The position numbers and the translations under genes are program-made. From the NCBI GenBank assembly GCA_016342745.1, contig JAEINT010000009.1:124001-188000 (forward strand): a stretch of DNA of 64,000 bases, given 5' to 3'. Origin of the DNA: Labilibaculum sp. (GTDB taxonomy: Bacteria; Bacteroidota; Bacteroidia; Bacteroidales; Marinifilaceae). This document shows, in pieces, positions 35,624 through 43,985 of the stretch. Numbering within the stretch: the first letter of the stretch is position 1; each line of letters begins with the position of its first letter. The notes below the pieces were generated by a model, which was given only the letters and a program-made list of their open reading frames with translations, ran no database searches and had not been told where the DNA came from.

Positions 35624-37489
35624 TTATGATATTCTCTGTTGGTAATCTTGCATCAATTCATCGAATGGGGCAAGCGATTTTTTCCAGTACTTCATAATAC
35701 GCACATTTTTCAAATCCAATGTTTCACCATCGGCCTCAAATTTCACACCGATTTGAGCTAGTTTAAATTGATTACTATTTGGATACTGGGTAACATGCAT
35801 TATATCCCCGTTATCATTTTCGTACTCTGTACCAAGTGGATGAATACCACTTGCACCATCATCAATTGGGGCTAACAAAGTAAAGTAAGTCCATTTGCCA
35901 TGATAATTGGTATTGAAAATATCTTGCATTACAACTCCCTCAGAAGCAAGAGACATTTTTTTATTTACTCCATCAACCACAACATTAATTAAGCGATTAC
36001 CTCCAACTAGTTCACATTGCAAATATGGTTTACTTCCTGTAAAAGTTAAGGCCGTTGAAAAGGTAAAATCAAAATCCTCTAATAATTTAATATTAACAGG
36101 GTTGGCATTGCATAACTCAGGGGCAAAGATTGAATCTTTTTCACTAAGGCGTGTTTCAAAAAGTGTAACCTTATCAAGATTATAAGATTCTGTTTGAATT
36201 CGTTCCTCTGCTGGTGCCAATGCTTGCTCCCAAGTTTTAAAAATCGTTACCATTTTTTGATTCCATGGCCAATACGATTGTAAAAGTACATCAAAACGGA
36301 CTTGACAAACAAGCATCAACTTATCGGCTATTATATCCCTTGGTTTTGTATCTGTGGCACTTCCATCGTTATACTTAGATAGTTGCATTCCGCTTGCTTG
36401 TTCTGCATCTGTATCCATTAACAATCCTGATACTGTAATATATGCAGCCGCTCCCTTTTTGCAACTATTAAAAAATGCAGAATTCATTGAGAAAGGTGTT
36501 AATTTTAAATACTTCGTACCACTAGGCGTACTAACAGGAATAGAGAGTTTATTCGTGCTATCATTAAAAGTAAAATTAACTTGCTTCGCGGCTACATCAA
36601 CATTAGCTTGCAAGCTGAACCCTTTCATTATCTTGATATTTTCATAGTAGGCATGTTGAAGCTCAGGAACAACTAATTTCGGTGTGCCAGCAATCTTACT
36701 GGTAATTGTTACATTATCAGCTAAAGGGCTTGCTTCGGGAATAATAATTCTTTCCTCTGCTGGAACAACTGATTTTTTCCAATACTTATGAATACGAATT
36801 AGTTCAGGTTTGACCGTTCCAGTATTATGCACTTGTGCTGAAACTTGCATAATGATCATTTGAGAATCAATATTCAAAGGTGTTGTAGTAATTACCGAAC
36901 CATCTGCATTGGTTTCATAAGGCATATTTGTAGCAAGCGTGTTTGTGGTGCTTATTTTCCCCCACATGTTCCAATGGACTCTCTTTCCTTTTCCTCCATT
37001 ATCAAAAGCGTTAAAGCCTATTTGCTGGCTTGATAAAGACAAATATTGAATCACTCCATTAACTTCAACCTTAACCGTTCTTTGTCCTCCAATCGGCTCT
37101 AAATACAGATTATCACCAAGAGGGCGAATTGAGTAGTCGAAATCTTCTAATATTCGCACATCTGTACGCATGGAGATTACTGCATCAGTAGCGGTTAAGA
37201 TGTTATTGGGTGTAGTTTCAATCGAAACATTATCAGGTTCAAAAACGGTTGGGATTTCTGGAAACTCTGGAATAATTGGTTGTTCTTCCTTTTCCAGTAA
37301 ATCAAACAAAGAACTTTCCTTATCATATTTGTAGATAGCCCAGCCTGAACCTATATTTTCATCGCTTGAAGCATCAAGAATTTTTACTTCCTGACCATTT
37401 TCTAATTTAGATGATACTAAGTCTCTTTCTTCAATATTCGAGTAGATTTTATACTCTTGTTTTGTGCCACTAGGTTTTTTAATTCTCAT
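35624..37489 (-). CDS. Spike-like structural protein with three internal repeats
   Basis: The 621-aa protein is beta-rich and has no signal peptide. After an N-terminal part (1-85) it contains three related modules of roughly 170 residues. Module starts are VRILEDFDYSIRPLGD, NIKIMKGFSLQANVD and NIKLLEDFDFTFSTAL. Module ends are ELIRIHKYWKKSVVPAEERI, KMVTIFKTWEQALAPAEERI and NVRIMKYWKKSLAPFDEL. It is the last gene of the minus-strand operon and overlaps the preceding gene by 11 bases. Modular beta repeats at the end of a structural operon suggest a vertex spike or receptor-binding protein. No known family is recognised. Confidence 0.65.
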   Translation of the reverse strand: MRIKKPSGTKQEYKIYSNIEERDLVSSKLENGQEVKILDASSDENIGSGWAIYKYDKESSLFDLLEKEEQPIIPEFPEIPTVFEPDNVSIETTPNNILTATDAVISMRTDVRILEDFDYSIRPLGDNLYLEPIGGQRTVKVEVNGVIQYLSLSSQQIGFNAFDNGGKGKRVHWNMWGKISTTNTLATNMPYETNADGSVITTTPLNIDSQMIIMQVSAQVHNTGTVKPELIRIHKYWKKSVVPAEERIIIPEASPLADNVTITSKIAGTPKLVVPELQHAYYENIKIMKGFSLQANVDVAAKQVNFTFNDSTNKLSIPVSTPSGTKYLKLTPFSMNSAFFNSCKKGAAAYITVSGLLMDTDAEQASGMQLSKYNDGSATDTKPRDIIADKLMLVCQVRFDVLLQSYWPWNQKMVTIFKTWEQALAPAEERIQTESYNLDKVTLFETRLSEKDSIFAPELCNANPVNIKLLEDFDFTFSTALTFTGSKPYLQCELVGGNRLINVVVDGVNKKMSLASEGVVMQDIFNTNYHGKWTYFTLLAPIDDGASGIHPLGTEYENDNGDIMHVTQYPNSNQFKLAQIGVKFEADGETLDLKNVRIMKYWKKSLAPFDELMQDYQQRIS

Positions 37490-40214
37490 CTTTTATAATT
37501 TTTTTATCAAACACATTGTAAACTAAATCGCATGAATTGTAGCGGTTTTTCTCACATTGAGCATTACCACCACGAACAACCTGTATAACCATAGAACTAT
37601 CGTACTCGCTCATGATTCCACCTCTGGCCGTTCCGTTTGTAGTGCTTTGAAAAATGCAAAGCCAAATAACATTGGGGTATTTTTCAATTAATCTCATGAA
37701 GTCCTCTTGTGCTACATCCTTCAATTTTCCCCAGCTATCAATAGCTATAAAATCATACTTTTTGCAATACTCTTCTAATTCTTCAATGGTATTTGAAGAA
37801 CTTACTGCTACATGTTTCCTAGCTGATTTTGAGATATAAGAAATGTAGTTTCCAAACAGTTCCGATTCTGGAGAAACTTCCAATGAAAGAAACAAACCAT
37901 TAAGCTTTTCCAGAGCAAACAAGTTGATCATCTGGCATAATAAACGGGTTTTACCAGCTCCCTTTTCACCACGAAGAACAACGGCAAATTGATTTCTTTC
38001 ATAACCGCCTAAAAGTTCACCTAATTGACCTTTTAAGGGAATGATTTCGGTACTAGGCTTCCAATCTGTAAGCTTAACTGTAGATTTATCATTGTGTCCT
38101 AAAAGTGTTAATTGTTCAGGTTTTTTAGTTGCTTGCTTTTGTTCCTCTTTTGGATCTGGGAAACACTCTTGAAATACTTTTTCAGCGATGTAAATTCCTT
38201 GCCTAGTGTTTTTCCTTTGCCAAGCCGTAAACCTTGGAGAATACCTAAAGGCATTACGTTTTAATAGGCTTCTTATTGATTCACTTGGTTTTTCATCGGT
38301 TATAATCTGAACACGTTCAGCATCAAGATTATTTACAAGTTTTGCATCTTTATTTTCCATCAAAACACGTTCGCCCGTTTCCTTTACAATGGCCCCATCT
38401 GTTAAGTTTTCCAAGCTCCAAACCTTATTCTTTTCTGTGAAAATCACTAAATCAAATTTCTTTTGTGAATCTCTTATGATCTGGAATACCTTGTTTACAT
38501 GCTGGTGTTGGTGATTCTTAGAAAGTCGCTCAATAAATCCCTTTAACAGTGCTCTGTAATGGTTTATACTTCCAACACTTTCACCTCTATGGATACTTAC
38601 CATTGCAGCGATGTACTGAACCGTTTGATTTTCTATTTTTTCAAAAGCTTCCTTTTCCGCCTGCTCTTTTGGAATTGCTTTTTTAATCTTGCGAAGAATT
38701 CCCTTTTGCGCTTTTTCAATAAATTCCAAATACTCTTCTAATCTTCTGTGCTGGGTATCTAGTTTTTTCTGATTGCTTCTTACAGGGAAATTTGAACCAC
38801 CTGTAATCATTGTTGACATGCATCGAGATTTGGCAAGAAGTAAAGCGGTTTTTTTCTTAAGGAATCTTTCTTTATAAATTGCAAATTCTGATAAGGCCAA
38901 TTCTTTTTGCTGATCGGACTTTGCAATTTCTTCAATTTCATTTGCGAAATCATTTAATGAATTAGCAAATGAATTTTGCTCAGATACGGCTCTTTTTTCT
39001 GGTGAAAAAGAAGTTCCAGTATAAGCCCTGTATGCTAAATCATAATCAAGCTCAGTTCTGAGAGTTCTAGGAATAAACCAATTTGCTTTTGGTTTTTCTT
39101 CTGGCTTTTCCTCTGGTTTTACCTTTTTTGGTTTTTCTTCCAGTTGCTTAGCTCGTTTTTTTATACGCTCTTTTATTCCTGGCTGTTTATCCTCTTTTTT
39201 ATCTACTGCTCTTTTTTGCATGGACTGAGGAACCAAGCTTTCAAAATCAATATCCTCTAGTAAATATTCAGCCGCTTCACTTGCTAAACTGTATGCTTTA
39301 AGTAGTGATTCATCAAGGTTTTTTGTTTGCTTCATCCAGCTATTCAAATAACTTAAGGAATTGTCTTTAGTGTATTTCAAGCCTAATTCTTCGCAAATAA
39401 TTAAAGCTCCCATTTCTGCAACAAGTTCTTCCGTGGCTCTGTCTGGTTTTTCACGGCCTAACCTTTTCGGACCTTTTGTTGAATGAGTGATTTCATGAAA
39501 TAATGTTGAGTAGTAAAATTCAATCTTTTTGAATGAATCGATTTTTACCATGTGAATTGATTCAGAACCAAAATTAGGAGTGTATTGATAATGGCAACTA
39601 TCAGCTTGATCATAAATAAGCTTAGGAATACGCTTTCTTTTCTTCAACTCTTGAATGAAATTTTCTACGTACTCATTGAGTTCCAGCTTTTCAAAAGCTT
39701 GCGTTTTTACAACTGGCTTTTTTATTCCTTTTACGTATTCAATGTTAATCGCCTTATGAACTTTAGGAAGCACATAATCAGGCTTTCTTGGTGTTTTGTT
39801 CTCTGGATCTTTCCACATTGGGATATAAGAAACAACAGACACCTTTTTTGTTTTATCTACAATTTCACCACCCAATGAAGCAAGCTTATTAATGGTAATG
39901 AAAAAAGGAGAGTTCTCACTTTTAGCTGCCAAGGAAATAACATTGGTTAGATTCTTATAAATCCTTCCATTGATATTTCTAAAGCCAGAAAGAACACCAC
40001 CTTTTTCATCAAATAGGAGTGAAGGAGTCCACGGCTTTTCCCATTTAGTAAACAGGAATGTTTTGATATCATTTAAAAGCTCTAGTTTGAACTTTTCCTT
40101 ATCATCTTTCCAGCCATCAATTGACTGATCGAATATACCCTTTAGGATACAAGTAAGGCTAGGCTTTTTTGTTTGCCTAGCCTTAACTTCTTCTTCTTCA
40201 AATAAACCCAACAT
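37479..40214 (-). CDS. Polyvalent protein: ArdC-like/zincin peptidase domain plus RecA-like ATPase
   Basis: The 911-aa protein joins several parts. Residues about 1-160 resemble the ssDNA-binding start of ArdC/DUF1738 antirestriction proteins (EKPWTPSLLF, GRIYKNLTNVI). A zincin peptidase site FHEITHS with a later RATEELVAEMGALI follows (about 239-275). The middle is a charged coiled region (310-650). The C-terminal RecA/KaiC-like ATPase has Walker A LRGEKGAGKTRLLCQ (about 760-774), Walker B YDFIAIDSWGK and an IFQSTTNG sensor. Polyvalent proteins of this kind are injected by phages and conjugative elements to protect entering DNA. The ATPase could alternatively be the genome-packaging motor, as no other candidate exists in the element. 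Confidence 0.7.
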   Translation of the reverse strand: MLGLFEEEEVKARQTKKPSLTCILKGIFDQSIDGWKDDKEKFKLELLNDIKTFLFTKWEKPWTPSLLFDEKGGVLSGFRNINGRIYKNLTNVISLAAKSENSPFFITINKLASLGGEIVDKTKKVSVVSYIPMWKDPENKTPRKPDYVLPKVHKAINIEYVKGIKKPVVKTQAFEKLELNEYVENFIQELKKRKRIPKLIYDQADSCHYQYTPNFGSESIHMVKIDSFKKIEFYYSTLFHEITHSTKGPKRLGREKPDRATEELVAEMGALIICEELGLKYTKDNSLSYLNSWMKQTKNLDESLLKAYSLASEAAEYLLEDIDFESLVPQSMQKRAVDKKEDKQPGIKERIKKRAKQLEEKPKKVKPEEKPEEKPKANWFIPRTLRTELDYDLAYRAYTGTSFSPEKRAVSEQNSFANSLNDFANEIEEIAKSDQQKELALSEFAIYKERFLKKKTALLLAKSRCMSTMITGGSNFPVRSNQKKLDTQHRRLEEYLEFIEKAQKGILRKIKKAIPKEQAEKEAFEKIENQTVQYIAAMVSIHRGESVGSINHYRALLKGFIERLSKNHQHQHVNKVFQIIRDSQKKFDLVIFTEKNKVWSLENLTDGAIVKETGERVLMENKDAKLVNNLDAERVQIITDEKPSESIRSLLKRNAFRYSPRFTAWQRKNTRQGIYIAEKVFQECFPDPKEEQKQATKKPEQLTLLGHNDKSTVKLTDWKPSTEIIPLKGQLGELLGGYERNQFAVVLRGEKGAGKTRLLCQMINLFALEKLNGLFLSLEVSPESELFGNYISYISKSARKHVAVSSSNTIEELEEYCKKYDFIAIDSWGKLKDVAQEDFMRLIEKYPNVIWLCIFQSTTNGTARGGIMSEYDSSMVIQVVRGGNAQCEKNRYNSCDLVYNVFDKKIIKDEN

Positions 40215-40215
40215 A

Positions 40216-40464
40216 CTAATTAAATATTTTGTGTAAGAAACTCTTCTTTTTTGATTCGTCCTTTTTGTTGTCTTGCTTCTGATCGGTTTTAGTATCGATC
40301 TGAATTGAACCGCCTTTTTTGGTTTTAATGTCCTTTATTTCGATGCTGGTTTGCTGGGCTGGAAATTGGTTTTTTGCATACTTGTAACCAATGGCCATTC
40401 CAAAGCCTAGGCCAGTTGTAAATAAAAGAATTGCTGAAAGTATTGTGATTTTTCTTCTAAGCAT
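40216..40464 (-). CDS. Small single-pass membrane protein
   Basis: 82 aa: an N-terminal membrane helix (about 7-27, with GLGFGMAIGYKYA) and a polar, lysine-rich tail. It belongs to the structural/lysis operon, 1 base before the ATPase fusion gene. No family recognised; a virion membrane protein or a spanin-like lysis protein is possible. Confidence 0.6.
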   Translation of the reverse strand: MLRRKITILSAILLFTTGLGFGMAIGYKYAKNQFPAQQTSIEIKDIKTKKGGSIQIDTKTDQKQDNKKDESKKKSFLHKIFN

Positions 40465-40472
40465 GGTTTTCG

Positions 40473-40691
40473 TTATTGTTTGGTGAATTGCTCACTAGTA
40501 ACACCTAAAACGATGGAACCAGAGAGCAAAACCAATTGTTTAATAAATTCGATGTTTGCCTTTAGCAAGCCGCTCACGATTATTGAGAAAACAAGCAATA
40601 AAAGGACTTGCCGCTTGAAGCTGGGGTTTCCCTTCACATCCGTAAAGGTTGAACGAAGCCAGCTTTTTGTTTTGTTTTTCTCCACTTCCAT
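40473..40691 (-). CDS. Holin-like small membrane protein
   Basis: 72 aa with a basic N-terminus and two membrane helices (about 27-45 and 50-66) and a short polar end, the layout of a class II holin. It lies two genes after the endolysin in the same operon. The 5' half overlaps the gene at 40540-40842 in another frame. Function is inferred from size, hydropathy and neighbours only. Confidence 0.6.
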   Translation of the reverse strand: MEVEKNKTKSWLRSTFTDVKGNPSFKRQVLLLLVFSIIVSGLLKANIEFIKQLVLLSGSIVLGVTSEQFTKQ

Positions 40692-40842
40692 TGTTCAGCC
40701 TATAAGTGATTAGTTTTAGTTCTGATTTTATTTCGTTCTGGGTTAAATGAAGTTGCCAATTAGCCCAAAGTGAAGCACATATTAGAAATACTAATACTGA
40801 ATGCTCCTGAGAGAAAAACCCTTTTATATCGGGTGTAGCCAT
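40540..40842 (-). CDS. Small membrane protein overlapping the holin-like gene
   Basis: The frame encodes 100 aa with a membrane helix at about 16-33 (VLVFLICASLWANWQL) and a polar helix after it (TQNEIKSELKLITYRLNN). The first 50 codons lie in otherwise unused DNA between the endolysin and the holin-like gene, so a gene should start here. The C-terminal half overlaps the holin-like frame by 152 bases and may be real (nested lysis genes) or due to a frameshift that shortens the product. Confidence 0.5.
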   Translation of the reverse strand: MATPDIKGFFSQEHSVLVFLICASLWANWQLHLTQNEIKSELKLITYRLNNGSGEKQNKKLASFNLYGCEGKPQLQAASPFIACFLNNRERLAKGKHRIY

Positions 40843-40849
40843 AATCAGT

Positions 40850-41455
40850 TTAATTTTTAGTTAAAAAAAAAAGAGAAAGCCCAATAACTGCAATCAAGCC
40901 AAAAGAAACCCCTACACTTGGTAAGTGCTTTTTCATAGTGTCCAGCCTAGAACTCCAAACCTCCGAAAAATCGGGCTGATCCTTTGATTCCTCGACTAAA
41001 AATCGGGTTCGCATACCGTGTAAATGATTTGCTAATTCGTTTTGCTTATGCCTACCAATTGCCGCTAAAGTTTTTGAACCTAAAGCACCATCTACTTTTA
41101 AAGATTCCCCCAAACCATTAAGTACTCTTTGCAAATCTCTAACCGCTTGACCTTTCCCAGAATTTACGGCATAATCAAAAAGCTGATTGGCTAGGGATTG
41201 CTCTAACTTGGAACAATGTAACTTATCCCAAAACTCACGATTATAGAAGATTTCAACTGCACTATTAAGATTGGTAAATCTCGTATTGTTTCTGATTGGA
41301 TGAGCTTGTTTGTCTATAAACTGCCAGCCGATCCAGTAAGGAAAATACTTTCTGGAAATTCCAGCGTAAGTTTCCCCTCCATTGTCTTTAGGATTATTGG
41401 CATAACCGCCCTCTAGCTTGCTTGTGATATCATGTGAAATTCTAAATACTGCCAT
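40850..41455 (-). CDS. GH108-type endolysin with C-terminal membrane anchor
   Basis: The 201-aa protein carries the GH108 signature KLEGGYANNPKDNGGETYAG (about 13-32, Glu of EGGY the likely catalytic acid). A peptidoglycan-binding helical part follows, QLFDYAVNSGKGQAVRDLQR and LNGLGESLKVDGALG. A membrane helix at about 181-198 ends the protein. GH108 enzymes cleave the glycan strand of peptidoglycan. The C-terminal anchor is unusual for a soluble endolysin and would suit an enzyme fixed in a virion membrane that opens the wall at entry. Confidence 0.85.
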   Translation of the reverse strand: MAVFRISHDITSKLEGGYANNPKDNGGETYAGISRKYFPYWIGWQFIDKQAHPIRNNTRFTNLNSAVEIFYNREFWDKLHCSKLEQSLANQLFDYAVNSGKGQAVRDLQRVLNGLGESLKVDGALGSKTLAAIGRHKQNELANHLHGMRTRFLVEESKDQPDFSEVWSSRLDTMKKHLPSVGVSFGLIAVIGLSLFFLTKN

Positions 41456-41458
41456 AAA

Positions 41459-41983
41459 CTAAACCATTACATTAATCTTACTTAGAATTGCTCTAACCTC
41501 TTTCATTCCACTATTTCCAAACTCATTGTACAATTCAGCTCTTAAAGTTCTACCTCTAGGCATCCCGTACTGTTTAGAGACTAAAATCCAATCGAATTGA
41601 TTCTTCAAGGCTCTTAAATTGCTTTTGGCTTGTTCATCGTAAGTACCAGGGTATTCAAAAGCATCTAATAAACTTTGTGCAATTCCTTTTGCTTGTACCT
41701 CACTTAAAGTTGGAACACCTTTGTTCAAATCCTTATCGAATTGAGATTTTACTTTATCCTCTGCGGCCCTTCGCTCTTCTTCGGCCTTTTTTCCGGTTAA
41801 CGTGTCAAACATGCCATTCATATTTGACATTACTTTATATCCGATAAAAAGTACACCAATACCAAGAGCAATTCCACCAATATTAACCGCCATTTTCTGG
41901 TTTTTATCAAGGCTTTTGTATTTTTCCGCTCCTTTTTCAGCCGCTACCTTTGCTATTTGAGCTTGCGGTAATATTCCTAACAT
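41459..41983 (-). CDS. Membrane-spanning structural protein candidate
   Basis: 174 aa with one membrane helix (about 34-52, IGGIALGIGVLFIGYKVM), a charged coiled part (64-90) and a helical C-terminal domain with DAFEYPGTYDEQAKSNLRAL and QFDWILVSKQYG. No family recognised. It lies between the endolysin and the small 55-aa gene, and its start overlaps the latter's stop (ATGTTAG). Likely a virion membrane protein. Confidence 0.6.
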   Translation of the reverse strand: MLGILPQAQIAKVAAEKGAEKYKSLDKNQKMAVNIGGIALGIGVLFIGYKVMSNMNGMFDTLTGKKAEEERRAAEDKVKSQFDKDLNKGVPTLSEVQAKGIAQSLLDAFEYPGTYDEQAKSNLRALKNQFDWILVSKQYGMPRGRTLRAELYNEFGNSGMKEVRAILSKINVMV

Positions 41984-42144
41984 AGTCTTATGAATGAACT
42001 AGCCGTTAATAAAAGCTTATTCATATCTTTTCCCGACTTGTGGAATTTCTCTATGATTTGCAAAGATTGATCGTTTAAAGGCTTTCCAAATTGTTCTAAC
42101 AATTCAGCCTTTTCCTTTGGATTGAATTTTTTCTTATCTGGCAT
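41977..42144 (-). CDS. Small acidic/basic helical protein, 55 aa
   Basis: The frame from ATG 42144 reads MPDKKKFNPKEKAELLEQFG and ends ...LLLTASSFIRLC, all predicted helical, with a 7-base overlap with the next gene. It fills a gap between two genes of the operon exactly, which supports it being real. Function unknown. Confidence 0.55.
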   Translation of the reverse strand: MPDKKKFNPKEKAELLEQFGKPLNDQSLQIIEKFHKSGKDMNKLLLTASSFIRLC

Positions 42145-42148
42145 CGGA

Positions 42149-42469
42149 TTAATTTTGATTGATAATTACATTGTTTTGAGTTCTGCCTGTCCTTTCGGAT
42201 TCCGTTTGAGAAAGCAAATAAAGACCTTCGTTTCCTTCTACAGTTTCATCTTGGATTTCAATAAAAAAATCGGTTGTTTCTGTGATTTCTTCAATCTCGA
42301 TGCTTTCTTGAACCTCTAACGGATAACCAACTTTTGCGCCTTGTTCAGCATATAGAACTACAGGGGCTTTTGTTTTGTTGGTTACGATCAAAGCTTTTGA
42401 AGCTGGCACACTTACCGTAAGTCTGCGACCAGCTTCAACAACTTTTTGAATAGATACAAATAGTCTCAT
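42149..42469 (-). CDS. Small beta-rich protein of the structural operon (106 aa)
   Basis: The sequence alternates short hydrophobic strands and charged turns (RRLTVSVPASKALIVTNKTK, APVVLYAEQGAKVGY, DFFIEIQDETVEG), as in a small jelly-roll or Ig-like fold; no signal peptide or membrane helix. It belongs to a set of three beta-rich genes (42149-43405) in the middle of the operon and is a candidate minor capsid or penton protein. No homologue recognised. Confidence 0.55.
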   Translation of the reverse strand: MRLFVSIQKVVEAGRRLTVSVPASKALIVTNKTKAPVVLYAEQGAKVGYPLEVQESIEIEEITETTDFFIEIQDETVEGNEGLYLLSQTESERTGRTQNNVIINQN

Positions 42470-42475
42470 CTATCC

Positions 42476-42805
42476 TTAATTTTTTTCTACTGTGAAAATG
42501 AATTGCCCCTTAACATCTGCACCCGTTTCAAAAGAAGTTTCAAGCCTGATTTGATTGTTTTGAATGTTTTGGTTTAGAATCATTTCTTCACGACCAGCAC
42601 CCATTTTGTAGTAATCAACTGAAACTTGATCTACTATTGGGGTTCGCCCATCATGTGTTTTGATAGCGACTTCATAATTTTTACCGTGTTCGCCAACCCA
42701 CGCAACCGCCAACAAACGGTCATGATCATCAAACGTAACCACCTCATTAGATGTGGTGGTTGCGTCTGCTGATTTTTTGTCTACGTTGTAAACATACCTA
42801 CGCAT
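42476..42805 (-). CDS. Small beta-rich protein of the structural operon (109 aa)
   Basis: 109 aa, beta-rich: NEVVTFDDHDRLLAVAWVGE, NYEVAIKTHDGR, NQIRLETSFETGADVKGQFI, FTVEKN. No signal or membrane helix. Neighbouring spacing is 6 and 3 bases. Candidate capsid or spike-base protein together with its neighbours; family not recognised. Confidence 0.55.
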   Translation of the reverse strand: MRRYVYNVDKKSADATTTSNEVVTFDDHDRLLAVAWVGEHGKNYEVAIKTHDGRTPIVDQVSVDYYKMGAGREEMILNQNIQNNQIRLETSFETGADVKGQFIFTVEKN

Positions 42806-42808
42806 TTA

Positions 42809-43405
42809 TTAGGCGTTGTTTTCAGTGATTTTGTAGCCAACCAAAGTAATTTCAATTACTAAATCTTCCGTTCCTGAAGTTGGATCTTCAAAAACTTGCA
42901 ATTCAGGTTTAATTGATTGGTTTGGAGCAATTACAAACGGGCTAACTTCGTAAGCCATATCAGTTGTGATATCATCACCTGAAACGTTAGGAGTCATGTG
43001 GCGTAATACACCTTTAACCTTTTCTTCGTTTGCAATTTTTAACGACAATTCACTGTTGTGAAATTTGTTGTTTGCATCTGAACCTACCACAAATTCAGCA
43101 ACCGCAATTTTTTGATCGGTATCAGCTGGGTTTGCAGTTGTAGCCGTAGAAATTAAAATTCCTGTTACCAAAAATGCAGTATCAGCATTTAATCGACCAG
43201 AATCGATATTTCTAACACCATCGGTTTGAACATCCGATGCCTTAAGGATTTCCTGAATACCCGTTTTACCTTTCATTGCTTTACGCATGAAGATTTCATA
43301 CTTTTCAATACGAGCTCTTTCCGTATCGAAATTGATTTTTTTATTGCCTTTTGCAATTGCTCTAATTGCTGCCTTATCTGCTAATGTGCTTACTACTGAT
43401 TTCAT
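42809..43405 (-). CDS. Candidate major capsid protein (198 aa, jelly-roll-like)
   Basis: A helical N-terminal part (1-65) with a basic segment is followed by a beta-rich domain: ADTAFLVTGILISTATT, IAVAEFVVGSD, NSELSLKIANEEKVKGVLRH, YEVSPFVIAPNQSIKPELQV, DLVIEITLVGYKI. A helical arm plus eight or so strands and no signal peptide or membrane helix fit a single jelly-roll capsid protein. It is preceded by a 62-base gap, which may hold a strong initiation signal. The assignment is inference; a structure prediction would settle it. Confidence 0.5.
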   Translation of the reverse strand: MKSVVSTLADKAAIRAIAKGNKKINFDTERARIEKYEIFMRKAMKGKTGIQEILKASDVQTDGVRNIDSGRLNADTAFLVTGILISTATTANPADTDQKIAVAEFVVGSDANNKFHNSELSLKIANEEKVKGVLRHMTPNVSGDDITTDMAYEVSPFVIAPNQSIKPELQVFEDPTSGTEDLVIEITLVGYKITENNA

Positions 43406-43467
43406 AATTTTACTATTGAAATTTGTTATTTTTTTTAACTAATTGATTTGAGAGGATTGGAATTAAC

Positions 43468-43956
43468 CTAGTTAACTTCAATTACCATTTCGTCACCTTC
43501 GATTTCTTCGTCAGTTCCACGTAACTTTCGCTCCATGTAATCATCGTCCTCCTGTTCTTCATCGATTATTGCTTGATAATCTTCCAAAGAATTTAACTCT
43601 AAGGCAATCTTTTGATCTTCATCATCTAAAGTTGCAGTTCCTAAAGAACCGTGAAGAGCAGGAATGAAGCCTTTATCCTCTTTAGCAAAAGGAGTAACAG
43701 CGGCAAGTACACCAGCTGTCGCAACACCAGCAAAAACACTCTTTAATTCTTGTGGTGCTTTAAGGGCTCCAATGGTTCCAACGGCTAAAACACCGCCACC
43801 AATTGCTATTTTTTTGATTTTTGCTTTTTTAGGATCTGCTTCCTCATTTACTTTTAAAGCATTTCCGCCCATTACACATGCATAACGCCCAACGGTTACA
43901 CCAGCAACGGTTTTTAATAATTCCATGCCGACTGTTACGACTTTTTTTTGTGCCAT
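43468..43956 (-). CDS. Two-pass membrane protein with acidic tail
   Basis: 162 aa: two hydrophobic Ala/Gly-rich helices (about 48-66 and 72-88, for example KKIAIGGGVLAVGTIGALK and SVFAGVATAGVLAAV) and a strongly acidic C-terminal third (DEEQEDDDYMERKL). Candidate virion membrane protein. The acidic tail could face the positively charged neighbour encoded upstream. No family recognised. Confidence 0.6.
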   Translation of the reverse strand: MAQKKVVTVGMELLKTVAGVTVGRYACVMGGNALKVNEEADPKKAKIKKIAIGGGVLAVGTIGALKAPQELKSVFAGVATAGVLAAVTPFAKEDKGFIPALHGSLGTATLDDEDQKIALELNSLEDYQAIIDEEQEDDDYMERKLRGTDEEIEGDEMVIEVN

Positions 43957-43985
43957 TTGATTAAAATTTAATTTTTGAAAAATGT

